Source: Symsagittifera roscoffensis
Lineage: Eukaryota; Xenacoelomorpha; Acoela; Convolutidae
DNA length: 64,000 nucleotides
NCBI RefSeq assembly: GCF_963678635.1
Contig: NC_087069.1
Span: 42,245,883 to 42,309,882 of the forward strand
Reading direction: 5' to 3'
Of the stretch, positions 1 to 11,005 are shown piece by piece. The translations under genes were made by a program, and so were the position numbers. Position 1 is the stretch's first letter. Each line of letters starts with the position of its first letter. The notes beneath the pieces were generated by a model. That model was not told the origin of the DNA and searched no databases. It saw only the letters and a list, made by a program, of their open reading frames with translations.

Positions 1-856
1 GGAAAGGTGTCAAAACGATTGCTTAAGCAAAAAAATTGTGAAAAGCAAGAAGCCACTTTCTAATTGAACTGAACAAGGCGACTAAGGGAATTGTTAAAAT
101 ATGGATTTTCTAATTTATGACACAAAATAATAACTGAGGCAAGAGGAAAGAAAGAATCAACAGAATTCGTGTTACCTTATTTGGTCTAGAGGCGTTTTAG
201 AGATTTACAGGACACTGAAGTCACAAGTGTTTTTGAATTGAATCTTAACACGGAACGAAACATGTGCTTTTAATTGTGCGCTTGTCGATTCAAAATGATT
301 TTTAAAAAATATGCGGCATTTTACAAAAAAAAACACTGCAAAATTGCTCTTTAGAACGAAAAAATGTCAAGCATGATGTATAGTAATGTTTTTTTTTCAA
401 TCCTATTTTTAGCAAAAAAGCATGACTAAATAACGATTTGGATTCAAAGATTTCTACTGGCTTTTGTCTTATGTAAGTGAAAAAATCTACGGTAAATGGA
501 AAGATAAAAAACAAAAATAGGTTTTATTTCAATGAAAAGTCTAATTTTAAAAATAACTGTTATTTAACACGATTTTTTCAGAGTTTGATCAAACTTTTAC
601 AGCAACTGGCAGCAATTAATCTGAACTGCCCAGTATGAACGCAAACTTTTTTGGTTTTGAGCACTCAGAAAGTTATTATGGGCCTTGATATGCTAGATTT
701 CACCATCTGTAAAAGGTTCTACAAACTGCGTGAAAATGATTTTAATAAGACAACGGAAAACTTTTTGTTTAGGTTTTAGAAAAGCGCCAAGCGAGGAAAA
801 GATTTTTAGGCAGGTTTTAGAAATTTTTGAACAAAAAAAAACGTTTACTTTTGGCC
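1..856. other. AT-rich sequence, no gene seen
   Basis: Only short open frames without codon-like composition or splice context are visible. I see no recognisable gene, RNA or element here. Confidence 0.6.
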
Positions 857-1040
857 CGGGCTCCCCCTTAGAATTGGTATATTGGCGCCAAAGGCGCCTT
901 TAGAAAAATTTTACGGTCCGTTTCCAAAAATGGATATCTCAAGATAGTACAAAGTGGGACCCTTTGGGTCGCAGGTGGTCGAATCCCCGAGGGGGGAGGC
1001 ATCAACCCCCTTACCTCCCCCCTAAATCCGCCCTTGATTA
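857..1040 (-). repeat. SINE-like dispersed repeat, copy 1
   Basis: This segment is the reverse complement of the repeats at 30130-30335 and 33345-33655. Shared pieces are the GGGTCC block, the GATATCCATTTTTGG block and GGCGCC...GCCAATATA. In family orientation it contains a stretch resembling a tRNA T-arm/B-box (GGGATTCGACC-like), so a tRNA-derived SINE is possible. No clear A-box or poly-A tail fixes this, so the class is an inference. A partial fourth copy lies at 2018-2110. Confidence 0.45.
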
Positions 1041-3101
1041 TAAGTAAAAAAAAACATTTACAAAAGCCAGCTAATTTTTTTCCCGCAAATCGAGAATTAT
1101 TATTCTGTGATGAATCCATGACTTCAATAAGTGGTTTTGATGACTTGTCCATTAATCTGGTTGCTTAACCGATCAATTGTGTAACCTTTTTAAAAATTCT
1201 TCATTGAATGGCACTTCAAGAAAAAGCGATTGTTTGAAGTTTCGGAAACAAAATTTGGACATCATCCCCCCAAAGTTAACATCATCCCCCCAAAGACTCC
1301 GTGTATGAAATTGTACGATAAGCGTTTTTCTTTTATGGAGTTGTATGACAAGCATTTTTTTTATATGGAGGTCAACCCGGGATAGATTGATGCTGACTAA
1401 ACTTTATACTATGTAAGAAAATTGAATGGCCAAAAATACAAAAAAACTACTTCAAACAAAAAGCTGAGTTACAATTTTTCTTGTTTTGGCTCTAATGTTA
1501 TATTCACAGGAACACATTTAATCAAGGAGTGGAACGCCCAACGGTCAAAACTTCAAAATATTAATCGCCTGGAAGGTCTACTTTTTAATTCTTTTTCCTC
1601 AACATTTCAATTTAGCCAATCCCCAGACTTCAAAATTTTACCTATAAGATGTTTTCCCGCACTGAGAGAAAAAGAGAAAATAATCGATTATATTACAATT
1701 ACATTTACAATTGTACTTTTATCAAAATTATAATTAATTACAAGCGCCAAACTTAAATGTTTACATGATTTCTAGTCGATAGTAATGATAAAACTTTTCT
1801 TGATATTATAAAAAATTGAAACCAATTATAATTGAATATAATTTTTCCGAAAGTCTCTTATAATCTCTCATAATTAATTATAGTCTGTAATATTAGATTA
1901 TGATGCTTTTTTATGTCAAAAAAAATAAAAATGAGATGTTTTGGCTTTCCTTGGTTCATCTGAACAGAGTTTTACCGCGACACAAAAGTTTCATAGAGAT
2001 CCCTTCATGCTAGTACAAAGGGAGGACCCTTTGGGTCGGCAGGTGGTCGAATCCCCTAGGAGGGAGGCGTTAACCCCCTTCCCTCCCTCCTAAATCCGCC
2101 CTTGATCATAAGTAAAAAAAAACATTAACAAAAGCCAGCTAATTTTTTTCCGCAAATCGAGAATTATTGATCTGTGATGAATCCATGACTTCAATAAGTG
2201 GTTTTGATGACTTGTCCATTAATCTGGTTGCTTGATTGATCAATTGTTGACCTTTCTAAAAAATTTTGATTGAATGGCACTTCAAGAAAAAAGCGATTGT
2301 TTGAAGTTTCGGAAACAAAATTTGGACATCATCCCCCCAAAGTTAACATCATCGCCCCAAGTTAACATCATCGCCTCAAAGACTCCGCGTATGAAATTGC
2401 ACGATAAGCATTTTTCTTTTATGGAGTTGTATGACAAGAATTTTTTTTATATGGAGGTCAACCCGGGATAGATTGATGCTGAGTAAACTTTATACTATGT
2501 AAGAAAATTGATAGTCCAAAGTTACAAAAAAAACTACTTCAAACAAAAGCTGAGTTACAATTTTTCTTGTTTTGGCATTATTGGTATATTTACAGTGACA
2601 CATTTAATCAAGGAGTGGAACGCCCAACGGCCAAAATTTCAAAAAATTAGTCGCCCGGAAGGTCTACTTTTTAGTGCTTTTCCTCAACATTTTAATTTAG
2701 CCAATCCCCAGACTTCAAAATTTTATCTAGAAGACGCTTTCCCGCACTGAGAAAAAAAAGAGAAAATAATCGATTATATTACAATTACAATTACAATTGT
2801 ACTTTTATTAAAAGTTTAATTAATTATAAGCACCAAATTTAAATGTTTAAATTATTTATAATCGATAATAATGATAAAACTTTTCTTGATATTATAAAAA
2901 ATTGAAATCAATTATAATTGAACATAGTTTTTCTGAAAGTCTCTTATATTCTCTTATAATCAATTATAGTCTATTATATTAGATTATAATGCTTTTTCTG
3001 TCAAAAACCTATAAAAATGAGATGTCTTGGATTTCCTTGGTTCATTTGAACAGAGTTTTACCGCGACACAAAAGTTTCATAGAGATCCCTTCATGCTAGT
3101 T
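950..3101. repeat. tandem duplication, two units of about 1.07 kb
   Basis: Positions about 950-2014 and 2015-3101 are the same sequence in direct orientation. Both have the GGACCCTTTGGGTCG block, the run ending in GGTCAACCCGGGATAGATTG, an open stretch of about 80-100 codons, an ATAATCGATTATA-rich stretch, and the same end (CATAGAGATCCCTTCATGCT). Unit 2 has an extra copy of a short AAGTTAACATCATCGCCCC motif. The short open frames inside (1422-1733, 2508-2750) differ in length and reading and are not convincing genes. The GTATGGAGGTCAACCCGGG piece also occurs near 56950-56995. Confidence 0.8.
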
Positions 3102-4208
3102 GAAAGAATCTCGCGGTAAGTGGAATATGACTCTTCTATATTAATCATGGAACTAAAGCAGTGTGCTGATAATTTGCTGATCATAAAAATTTAAAATGGG
3201 AATCATGAAACAAATATAATCCAGAAAAAAAGAAAAAAAAACGTTTTAAATTTGAATTTATTTGAAAATTGTTATAACAATTTTATAATTTTTAAATAAA
3301 CCAACGCAACAAAATTCATGTGTAAGGTCGAAGAAAAATTGGGAAAACAAAAGGGATTATAAACAATTATAATCGAATATAATGGATTTGTTCTGCAAAA
3401 CAAACAAATTAAAAATTTGGATAAAAATAATTGATTATGTTCGATTATAATGTATAATAGTTGTTTATATTTGATTTCAAAAAGAGAGATAATAATCGAT
3501 AAGTAATTAATTAAAATCAATTTTTTCTCAATTTTTCTAAGACTGTTACTAAAATCATATAATAATTGATTATTAACGCCAAAAACTGGATGCGTGTTTG
3601 TAAATAGTATATGAAAATTTAGGAAAGTTAGTGAGTTAGTCTATAAAATTTTTCCAAAATAGAAATTTTTGCCACTCATAACCAAAAACTATGGCCTTAT
3701 AGCGTCATATAGCCCAAACAGGTTTGTAATTTTACTGTTTCGGAAGTGGTAGGAAAATAAAATGATGTAAGCTTCGCGGAAAACATTTTTTAAGCTTCGC
3801 GGAAAACGTAGATCAAACCGGCTCAATTTTATTTTCTAGATTTCTAAATAAAAGACAGCAAAAAAACACAATTTCAATTGCTTATTGAACACTTTTTTAA
3901 ATATCTACGAGTAAAATCGACCGCACGCACGCAAAACAGCGTCAAGAAAAGTAAAAGGGAAATAACAGGAAAGTAAAGGGAAAGGAGACTGACTGAACGG
4001 AATATTCCATCTATTCTGTACAGCTACAGCGCATTACCCAACAATGACGTAACTTCAGTCTTCTTAAGATATCTAGAGTCAAAAGGCAGCTAAGTAATTG
4101 AGCTGTGTGAATAAGTTCTGTGTGAATTGAGCTGTGTGAAAATACCTGCATGGCTGCGACCGCAAATTCTGTTTGCTTAATTTCAAAAAACAAAAATGTC
4201 AAATTTTT
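3102..4208. other. AT-rich sequence, no gene seen
   Basis: It holds repeated ATAATCGA/TCGATTAT words like those in the preceding duplication, but no gene or bounded element that I can support. Confidence 0.5.
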
Positions 4209-4760
4209 CATTACGAGGCCAAACTGTGCATTTTGTGAATTGTAAGCGGATTCCGCAACAGGCAAAAACCAGATTTGTGGTGGAATCCGCAACATTGCTT
4301 TTTTTGATCCTTTCTGCTGGTTTGGATTCCACGGACAAATAGCTAAAACACTGAATTGCTCAAAATTGCTCCAAAAACAGATAACTTTGCGGAATCCACA
4401 AATAATTTTTTGGAATCCAGAACAAGTTTGTGGAATCCATGAACAAATAATAATACATGTATTAAGTAAATTTAAGCTGTCGCGGAAACCGCAACTGTCA
4501 GTGGAATCCGCAAATTGTAAGCGGAATCCGCAAATTGTATGCGGAATCCGCATAAAATTGCGGAATCCACTTCCATTTGCGGAATCCGGAACAACTACCT
4601 ATATTTTCTCGTTGCACACATCGCAACAAAATCAGTGTGCCGACAAAAATTACGTTACAGGTATTTTTACGCGGAATCACTCTAATTTTGTAAGTGGAAT
4701 CCAGCAACATACAAACACAAAACTGTGCGCCTAACCAGTGCATAGTTTGGTTTCGTAACA
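4209..4760. mobile_element. non-autonomous inverted-repeat element related to the 16.6-kb element
   Basis: The ends form imperfect inverted repeats: left CATTACGAGGCCAAACTGTG, right the reverse complement of TGTTACGAAACCAAACTATG. The left end matches 16 of the first 20 bases of the terminal repeat of the large element at 5561. The interior holds more than ten GGAATCC/GGATTCC words, mostly GCGGAATCCGC, as in the large element's subterminal regions. Both flanks next to the ends are T-rich (possible TT duplication). The open frames crossing it come from the repetitive interior and are not genes. A shorter inverted copy lies at 62840-63042. Confidence 0.75.
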
Positions 4761-5560
4761 TTTTTTTATGAGACATTCACAGTGAGCAAGTTGGCAGCTA
4801 AGTGAAAGTTTTGTGTGAATGACGAAGGAGACGGATCTGATCCAGACAGTGAATTTAATAAGAGTTATGAGAGACAGTAAGACAAACAAAGCAGAATCAA
4901 GGCAACCTATTATACAAAAATTATTTGCTGAATATTGAATCACCCACACTGACAAAAATGGATTTGGATCAATTTTAGGATGAAAAAAAATACTCAACAA
5001 AATTAGATTGATTTTAGTTGAAAAAAGTACGAAGATTAAATAAAAAAGATAAAGATTGATTTGGATCGATTTAAAATCGATTTAAATTGATCCTAAATCC
5101 CTGCTACAAAAACGGATCCAAACTCATTTTAAATCCATCCAAATCCACTTTTTCCAGTCTTAATTTGTTTTTATTTTTAAGAGAAATAAAGCGTATTTAA
5201 ATCGATTTAAAGCGTTTTTTTTATTCGAGTTTCGTCAATTTTGAGTTTTTATTGCATTTGTTTGTTGTCTATCACTTTTCAATTCACATCCATAGTGTAT
5301 TGTAGCTTTAAAAAAAAACAAAAAAAGACCAAAATATCCATAAAATTCTATGATTTTCTTACATATTTTGAGTTCAAAAACTGATCTATATTGACACATT
5401 TTCTTGATTAATTTCATAAGTTTTTACAAAAAATTTGATTAACAATCATGATTTTCTATCCTCTAATTGCATATTTTTGAGATCAAAATTTATTTTATGC
5501 TGACTCTTTTCTTCTTTGTTACATAATATTTTGTCCATAATCTGATTTACAATGATTTTC
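4761..5560. repeat. host repeat flanking the large element on the left
   Basis: Positions 5030-5215 are rich in AATCGATTT / AAATCCATCC words, as are 22365-22600 on the far side of the large element. From about 5340 there are about 100-bp degenerate direct repeats containing GCATATTTTTGAGATCAAAA-like text (about 5360, 5466). A third repeat is split by the large element, with its second half at about 22190. No gene is seen. Confidence 0.6.
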
Positions 5561-5584
5561 CATTACGTCGCCAATCCGTGTTAT
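5561..5584 (+). repeat. left terminal inverted repeat
   Basis: It begins CATTACGTCGCCAATCCGTG and is the exact reverse complement of 22161-22184 over 24 bp. The sequence inside diverges within two or three bases, so the repeat is short. Confidence 0.93.
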
Positions 5585-5905
5585 TTGGTTTTTGCGGAAT
5601 CGGTGCCAAAAAGCTTGAAATCGTGTGTCCCGGATTCCGGAACGCACGCATTTTCTTTGATAATTTTAGATTCCGTGGATTCCTAATTCAAACCAGTTTG
5701 TATGTGACCAGCTTTTGTCATGGATTCCGGGACAGCTAAAACCACCGATTTTGTGACAATCCCGGAATCCATGACAAAAACCATGGAATCCGATACCATA
5801 TTAAAACGCATTAAAAAACGGTTTTACCATGGATTCCTGGGCTTTTGGCTTCTGCGTGTTCTGGAATCCGGGACTTTACCAAGGGACCGGATTCCATGAC
5901 ATTTT
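5585..5905. repeat. left subterminal GGATTCC motif array
   Basis: About nine GGATTCC or GGAATCC words occur in about 320 bp, in both orientations, commonly extended to CCGGATTCCGG or CATGGATTCC. The matching array at the other end (21805-22135) and the position beside the terminal repeats suggest protein-binding sites, perhaps for the element's own transposase. That role is inferred. Confidence 0.75.
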
Positions 5906-6120
5906 ACAACAATTATCAATACACAAAATTAGAAATGTTTAGTGTTTTGCCATGGATTTCATGATTAACACAACTGTTAATGATACCATGATTAACAAAA
6001 GAAATCTTTTAGTGACTTAAGTGACTTCTTAACTTCTCAACTGTATCACTCTATACTGTATACTATATACTCTATACTGTATACTGTATATACAGATATT
6101 TCAATTAGTTTAGTTTTCAT

Positions 6121-6236
6121 TTGTCATTTATCATTTACAGGATTTGTCATTTACAGGATTTGTCATTTACAGGATTTGTCAATTTACAGGATTTGTCATT
6201 GATTCCATTTGTCATTTACAGGATTTCAGCATTCTA
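6121..6236 (+). repeat. 17-bp tandem repeat upstream of gene 1
   Basis: There are five or six copies of TTTGTCATTTACAGGAT, with one copy altered by an inserted base and one interrupted by ATTGATTCCA. It lies about 370 bp upstream of the first ATG of the transposase-like gene. A regulatory role is possible but not shown. Confidence 0.75.
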
Positions 6237-6598
6237 GCAAATTTTATATTAGTTTAGTTTAACTAGTTTCATTTGATGTTCAACATTTGAAGTTCAGAAA
6301 AACAGCCTGTGAGTTGAATATGAATACTACTCATGATTACTCAACACTAAAACTTGAGTCTCATAAACTATTCAACACTTAAGCTTGAGTCTCATAATAG
6401 GATAAGTTAGTAACTTGTTGTCAGAAAAAATTTGCACGCGCGTGCGCACAACTCAGTGTCAAGATTCACACTATATCATATAGTACCTATGATAGTTACT
6501 TTAAATCACCATTGCATAAATTCAATTCATCATTGTTTTGAAAAAAGTCCTTCATCGAAAGATTCAACAAAAGTTACTCACAATTGTCAACTTGAACA

Positions 6599-9530
6599 AT
6601 GGAATTATGGAATAAATTTTTAATTTCTGGCGCCGACTCGGACATTAACCTTCAGTTTGTTGACTGTAACATTCTGGATGCAATTGCCGAAAAGTTTATC
6701 CAAAAAAAGTACGACAAGTTATCAAAGATTCTTGAAGAGATGCTCGCAGGGACGGATAAGTGGATCGTTTCTGATGTTCTTCGTCAGATATCTGTGCGGG
6801 GACAATCAAAAAAAGCTACAATTTTAGCAGTAAGTAACTCTTCACAAATTTATCGTTTTCAGTCACCAAACATTCTTTACGTTGATTAATTCAACTTCAA
6901 TTACGTTCAACTTTACGTTCAATTAAAATTCAACTTTCAATAAAATTTATATCCAATTGGGACAACACAACACTGTTTAGGCTCGCGTAATGCAACTCGT
7001 AATTCTTCGTGGTTCAAGAGAAATGCCTTGGACCAAGACTCGGAAGGAGCTAGTAAAATGTTTCTTCGGTCCAATGTTCATACCTGACGAAGTTGATCCT
7101 TATAAAGCGCTCAAAGCAACCGAAACATCATTTTCATTTGAACAGTGCGGCACTCAATCAAACCTACCTCAAACATTGGAAGAGTCAAGACACGTTTCCA
7201 GGATAATGAAACGATCAAAATTTATGTCTATAACAGCTGACAACTCCCAACAACTATGGGGACAAGTGCTGAAACTGATACGACAAAAAAAAATTCAAAT
7301 AAGCACATTTGTTAAATTGATTCGACAATCCGCATTCAGCCGTAAAAAGACGTATTCTGGGTATAGAAAGAATGACACAAATGTCTTACGAGATTTGGCG
7401 ATGGAACTATTTTCTAAAAGAGGTTCAACGAAGGATTTTGAGTTTTGCTTGGGCATCGCTTGTAAAACTGGAAACGTAGAAGAAGTGATCAACATTATCC
7501 GGAATAGACTACAACTGATTGGCCTCGGACATAATTTAGTACCCTCAATGAGAAATGTCCAACGATCAACTGCAAGCCTTGTAAATCACTTTTTGGCCTT
7601 GTGCAAACCACAGAAGTCCTTCTCTGGATTCAGAACGGACTTGGTTGCATGTATACAACTAGCTGTTTTTCTATCGTTTAAAACAGAAAACATCAACAAC
7701 GTTAAAGTCGATATTTGGGGTGACGGTTGTGAAATTGGTGGCACAGAAGTTACGAGAATGGCTTTTAGACTACTTTCTGAAGATATTAGCGCCCAATCTG
7801 CTACGAGCGTCTTCTGCTTCGCAGGTACTCCTTTTTCTAAAATCATTTTAAAATCATTTCTTCGCAAGTTTTTTTCTCAACTTGAGACTAAAATGATTTT
7901 TTTTAGCTTATCGAGGAAAAGACTCAAGGTTTGCGATGGAGTTGAACTTGGGACCGAGTGTTGTCGGATGTCAAGAGTCAGGGTGGTTATTCCAGCAAAC
8001 AAATCATTTGAAAAATTTGGGAGCAAAATTGACGTACAGTGGAGATACCCCGTTTCTCCATCGACTGATACTGGGCTCCGGAAACGACCTGTCTACAGAT
8101 TACCCTTCTAAGATGGCACTTTATGTAGAAGACGAACGTTTTCTACCTTCCCTTTGCGACAAAATAACTGGTCGAAGAACGGATGTAAAGATTCCATTTC
8201 GCACGAATATTCCTGAAACTTCTCTAGTTTTCCTTAATGACGTGAGATGCATTTGCCCAGATGCCACGCACATGCTCACTCGATGCGTTGAAAGTGACCT
8301 GAGAAAAATGGCTCAAAAAATTATCAACGACAAAAGTCCGTTCGAAATGGAGTTTCTTCACCGCTTTGAACAGAATCTGTCAAGTCGTGATGCCAAGAGA
8401 CCCGTCTTCCAATTTACAAGAACTGCAAAAAATGCGCAACAAGTTGGAACGGTTGGAGCGGTATCGTTATCTGGAAGTGGTGCCTTAACTGTTATCGCGG
8501 ACAAAGAGGAGTTGAAGGTATGCTAAATTACCATTTTAATGTATCCTCATAATTTCAATTTTACAATGTTACAATTTAGGATGCCAAGTTTGGAACAATA
8601 ACCGACCTATATGATGGAGTGTGGTGCGATGAAATAGTTAGCGGTACCTCAGATAAAACCGTCGCAAATTCCATTGATGTCCTCAAAGTATTGCATCCAA
8701 ATTTGTTCACGAAAGAGGACCCTAAAGCGAAAGGAAAATTTTCTATAACGACTCTGGATGCAAGCGAACTTTTGAGAAAAAGCTTGAACCGTTGTATTAC
8801 TATCTTGAGAAGTTCTAAGGAGAGTTTTAACGTAATTGATTTCAATTTTTGGGCGGAAACCTACTATCAAACTTCTTTACTATTATTCGCAGAACACGGA
8901 CTGACGCCATACAAACTCAAGCTGGTGACTATTCCGCAAATTGTTGAAGGAAACTTCGTGGTGTCCCCGTGGAACCACATTTGCGAAGGTCTAGAAAAAT
9001 CTAACCATCACGCCAGCAAAGATTTTCATACAAGAACAATGCGTGGAGGCGGAAAAATGTGTAATCATGATCCACTTTTTCTTGAAAGTTTTTTCTCTTT
9101 TTGCAAGCTTCTTCAACGTACTAAAGCAGAAAAAGAAGTGCCTGACGTTTTAGCGAATCTTACGAGTGTTTTCAACGTGTCATTAGGACAAACTTATCTG
9201 GAAATATGCATCGACGCAGTACCGAATCCTCGTATTGCTGTCGGAGAAGTGCGTGCGAAGAATAAGATGTTAACTGGGATGAGATTTTACGTACTGGGCT
9301 CGTTTGCTGGAACCCCTGCAGTTGATGGAGGAAACAGACACGTGCCTCGTCTAACAGCCCAACTTATGATGGAAAAGTGGATCAAGGAACATGGGGGTTC
9401 TGTTTACCGAAAAGACACAGCAGAGACTCTCTTATATTCACACTCCAAAACCCCGCATTGTTACATAGTTTTGAGGGACGAAACCGATCTTTCAATTGGA
9501 ACTATGAACTATGACAACGGAAGAAGTTGA
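6599..9530 (+). CDS. candidate transposase of the 16.6-kb element (four exons)
   Basis: Exons 6599-6829, 6981-7824, 7907-8517 and 8580-9530 join in frame through GT-AG introns of 151, 82 and 62 bp, giving 878 residues. This is the longest protein of the element and the first inside the left end. Acidic residues in suggestive contexts are VDIWGDGCEIGG (about 7708-7743), DATHMLTRCVESD (about 8257-8298) and EGLEKSNHHASKDF followed by TRTMRGGG (about 8985-9050). These could be the D, D and E of an RNase H-fold transposase; the E-K-x-N context recalls large transposase families of cnidarians and sponges. This assignment is inference, not a confirmed match. A tandem duplication of the 7-bp word AACTATG (9500-9506, 9507-9513) ends the frame at 9530. 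A further 138-residue frame (9511-9927) follows and was probably once its C-terminus. Confidence 0.8.
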
Positions 9531-9927
9531 TGAATTCTACACGACGCTTAGACAGGGCCAAACAAAAAAGAAAAAGATTCAAAGTGAAAGTAGAACTTCT
9601 GATTGTAACAGTGAAAATGTAGAGCGAAGAAACTCGAAAGGAATACGAAAAAAATCACAGGCAGCTTTAATTTGTGAGCTTTTTGCTGGAGGCGATTTTC
9701 AGTTCCTCAAAGCTCAATTTATTTTTGATACAATCAAATCTGATTGTGTTCTTGATCCTGAAAACTATATTTTACAGCCAGGATCAAGTTTCAGAAAGAT
9801 AAACGTCAATGATGTCCGCCCATTGTTAATGGATCAATGTGGAGGCAAAAAAACTGAAGAAAATGTTTCGGCCATTAGTTCACTGCGAAAATTTAGAAAA
9901 TCCAAATGCGAAGAATCCGCTTTATAA
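9511..9927 (+). CDS. 138-codon basic frame, probable displaced C-terminus of the transposase
   Basis: It overlaps the end of the preceding gene by 20 nt in another frame, starting at ATGACAACGG. It begins MTTEEVDEFYTTL, is Lys-rich (QTKKKK, a possible nuclear localisation signal) and ends SKCEESAL. The 7-bp duplication just before it changes the frame; with one copy the two frames would be continuous. The poly-A signal lies 111 nt after this stop, not after the one at 9530, which favours one ancestral reading frame. Independent translation from its own ATG is the alternative. No domain is recognised. Confidence 0.6.
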   Translation: MTTEEVDEFYTTLRQGQTKKKKIQSESRTSDCNSENVERRNSKGIRKKSQAALICELFAGGDFQFLKAQFIFDTIKSDCVLDPENYILQPGSSFRKINVNDVRPLLMDQCGGKKTEENVSAISSLRKFRKSKCEESAL

Positions 9928-10037
9928 CTTTTTCATTTGTCTTTCAATTTTGTTATTATCTTAATTTCCACTAAAACCGTTTTCAAAAGTTGACAGTGAC
10001 GTGCAATTTAGTTTTGTCCTTCCTAGTTTTGTCCATC

Positions 10038-10043
10038 AATAAA
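10038..10043 (+). promoter_or_regulatory. poly-A signal AATAAA of gene 1
   Basis: An exact AATAAA lies 111 nt after the stop at 9927 and is followed by non-coding AT-rich sequence. It fits the 3' end of the transposase-like transcription unit. Confidence 0.6.
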
Positions 10044-10272
10044 GATTAATTACATCATATACATATTAATATATATCATACTATGATAGTATAATAGTTA
10101 TAGTATCAATATTAGTATATATTAGTAATATTAGTATAATATTATACTATAATAGTGTTCATATTAATCATATAATATATTGTATACTCAGTCCAGTCTA
10201 CCGTGGACTTCAAGTCCATGTAAGTTACTTCAAGTATGATATATATATAAATTATATATATATATAGGCAGC

Positions 10273-10323
<51 letters not shown>

Positions 10324-10330
10324 TTTATGT
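10044..10330. repeat. TA-rich low-complexity tract with (AT)n
   Basis: ATATAT runs (longest about 10278-10321) sit in TA-rich sequence between gene 1 and gene 2. Nothing coding is visible. Confidence 0.8.
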
Positions 10331-10394
10331 AATTGCTACATGATGTACTAGTAGTACAGTGCTACTAGATGGTAACTGTTAAAAAGGCTTTGTC

Positions 10395-10780
10395 CCGGAT
10401 TCCGGGCCAGAAAAGAATTCAGTCCTCGGATTTCGGCACCCAACTTTTTTGAGATTACACAAAATAAATTATTGCAAAAAAACGGCCTACATCAAAATCA
10501 GTAGTTTACAGTAATTTAGCACACTTGTCCAATGCTTTCTCTGTTACCATAGCAATAAATCCGTTTCTCTGAGAAAGTTTCTCTGAAACACGTGGCAGTG
10601 CATTGTTGTTCAATGCACACGTTTAGTTAGTCACATGAGCTTTGAAACGTTAACAGTAAATAGGTTACAGTAATTTAGCACACTTGTCCAATGCTTCCAA
10701 TAATAACACGTAGCAGTGCATTGTTATTCACACACACGTTTAATTAGTCACATGAGCTTTGAAACGGCAGGAATAGTATA
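10395..10780. repeat. duplicated block upstream of gene 2, with a GGATTCC motif
   Basis: A CCGGATTCCGGGCC word lies near 10397. A block with ACAGTAATTTAGCACACTTG, GTGCATTGTT and CACATGAGCTTTGAAACG occurs twice (about 10508-10655 and 10669-10766). It lies in the presumed promoter region of the JmjC gene. Confidence 0.65.
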
Positions 10781-10881
10781 TAACTTTCTCGTGTCTTTTC
10801 TCGTAACCTTCTTGTCGGCGAAGAGTTATTGATAACATTGTTCAATTATTTTTCATTTATTCGTTAATCGCAGCGAACTTC

Positions 10882-10958
10882 AATTCAACTTTGAAAGTTT
10901 GAAGGTGGATTATAATCTTGAAGATTATAATCCACCTTCAAACTTTCAAAGTTGAATT
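10882..10958. repeat. perfect 38-bp inverted repeat (hairpin) before gene 2
   Basis: Two exact 38-bp arms flank a single base at 10920 (centre AATCTT-G-AAGATT). It lies 48 bp upstream of the first ATG of gene 2 and 41 bp before the nearest AG. It could form a long RNA or DNA hairpin in the leader region. Its function is unknown. Confidence 0.9.
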
Positions 10959-11005
10959 TAAATTCAACAATTGTTACAAGTTAAATTTCTTATTTTCAGT
11001 GAGAA

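Noticed and set aside
4011-5000. Several overlapping open frames of 89-180 codons on both strands near the left end
   Set aside because: They run through the GGAATCC-rich inverted-repeat element, repeat words such as CGFR/ESA in several frames, and lack splice or start context.
6432-6623. 63-codon frame overlapping the start of gene 1
   Set aside because: It lies in the presumed leader and overlaps the first exon of gene 1 in another frame. No codon-like character.
10278-10321. Long (AT)n tract as a functional hairpin
   Set aside because: A simple microsatellite explains it, and nothing else marks it.
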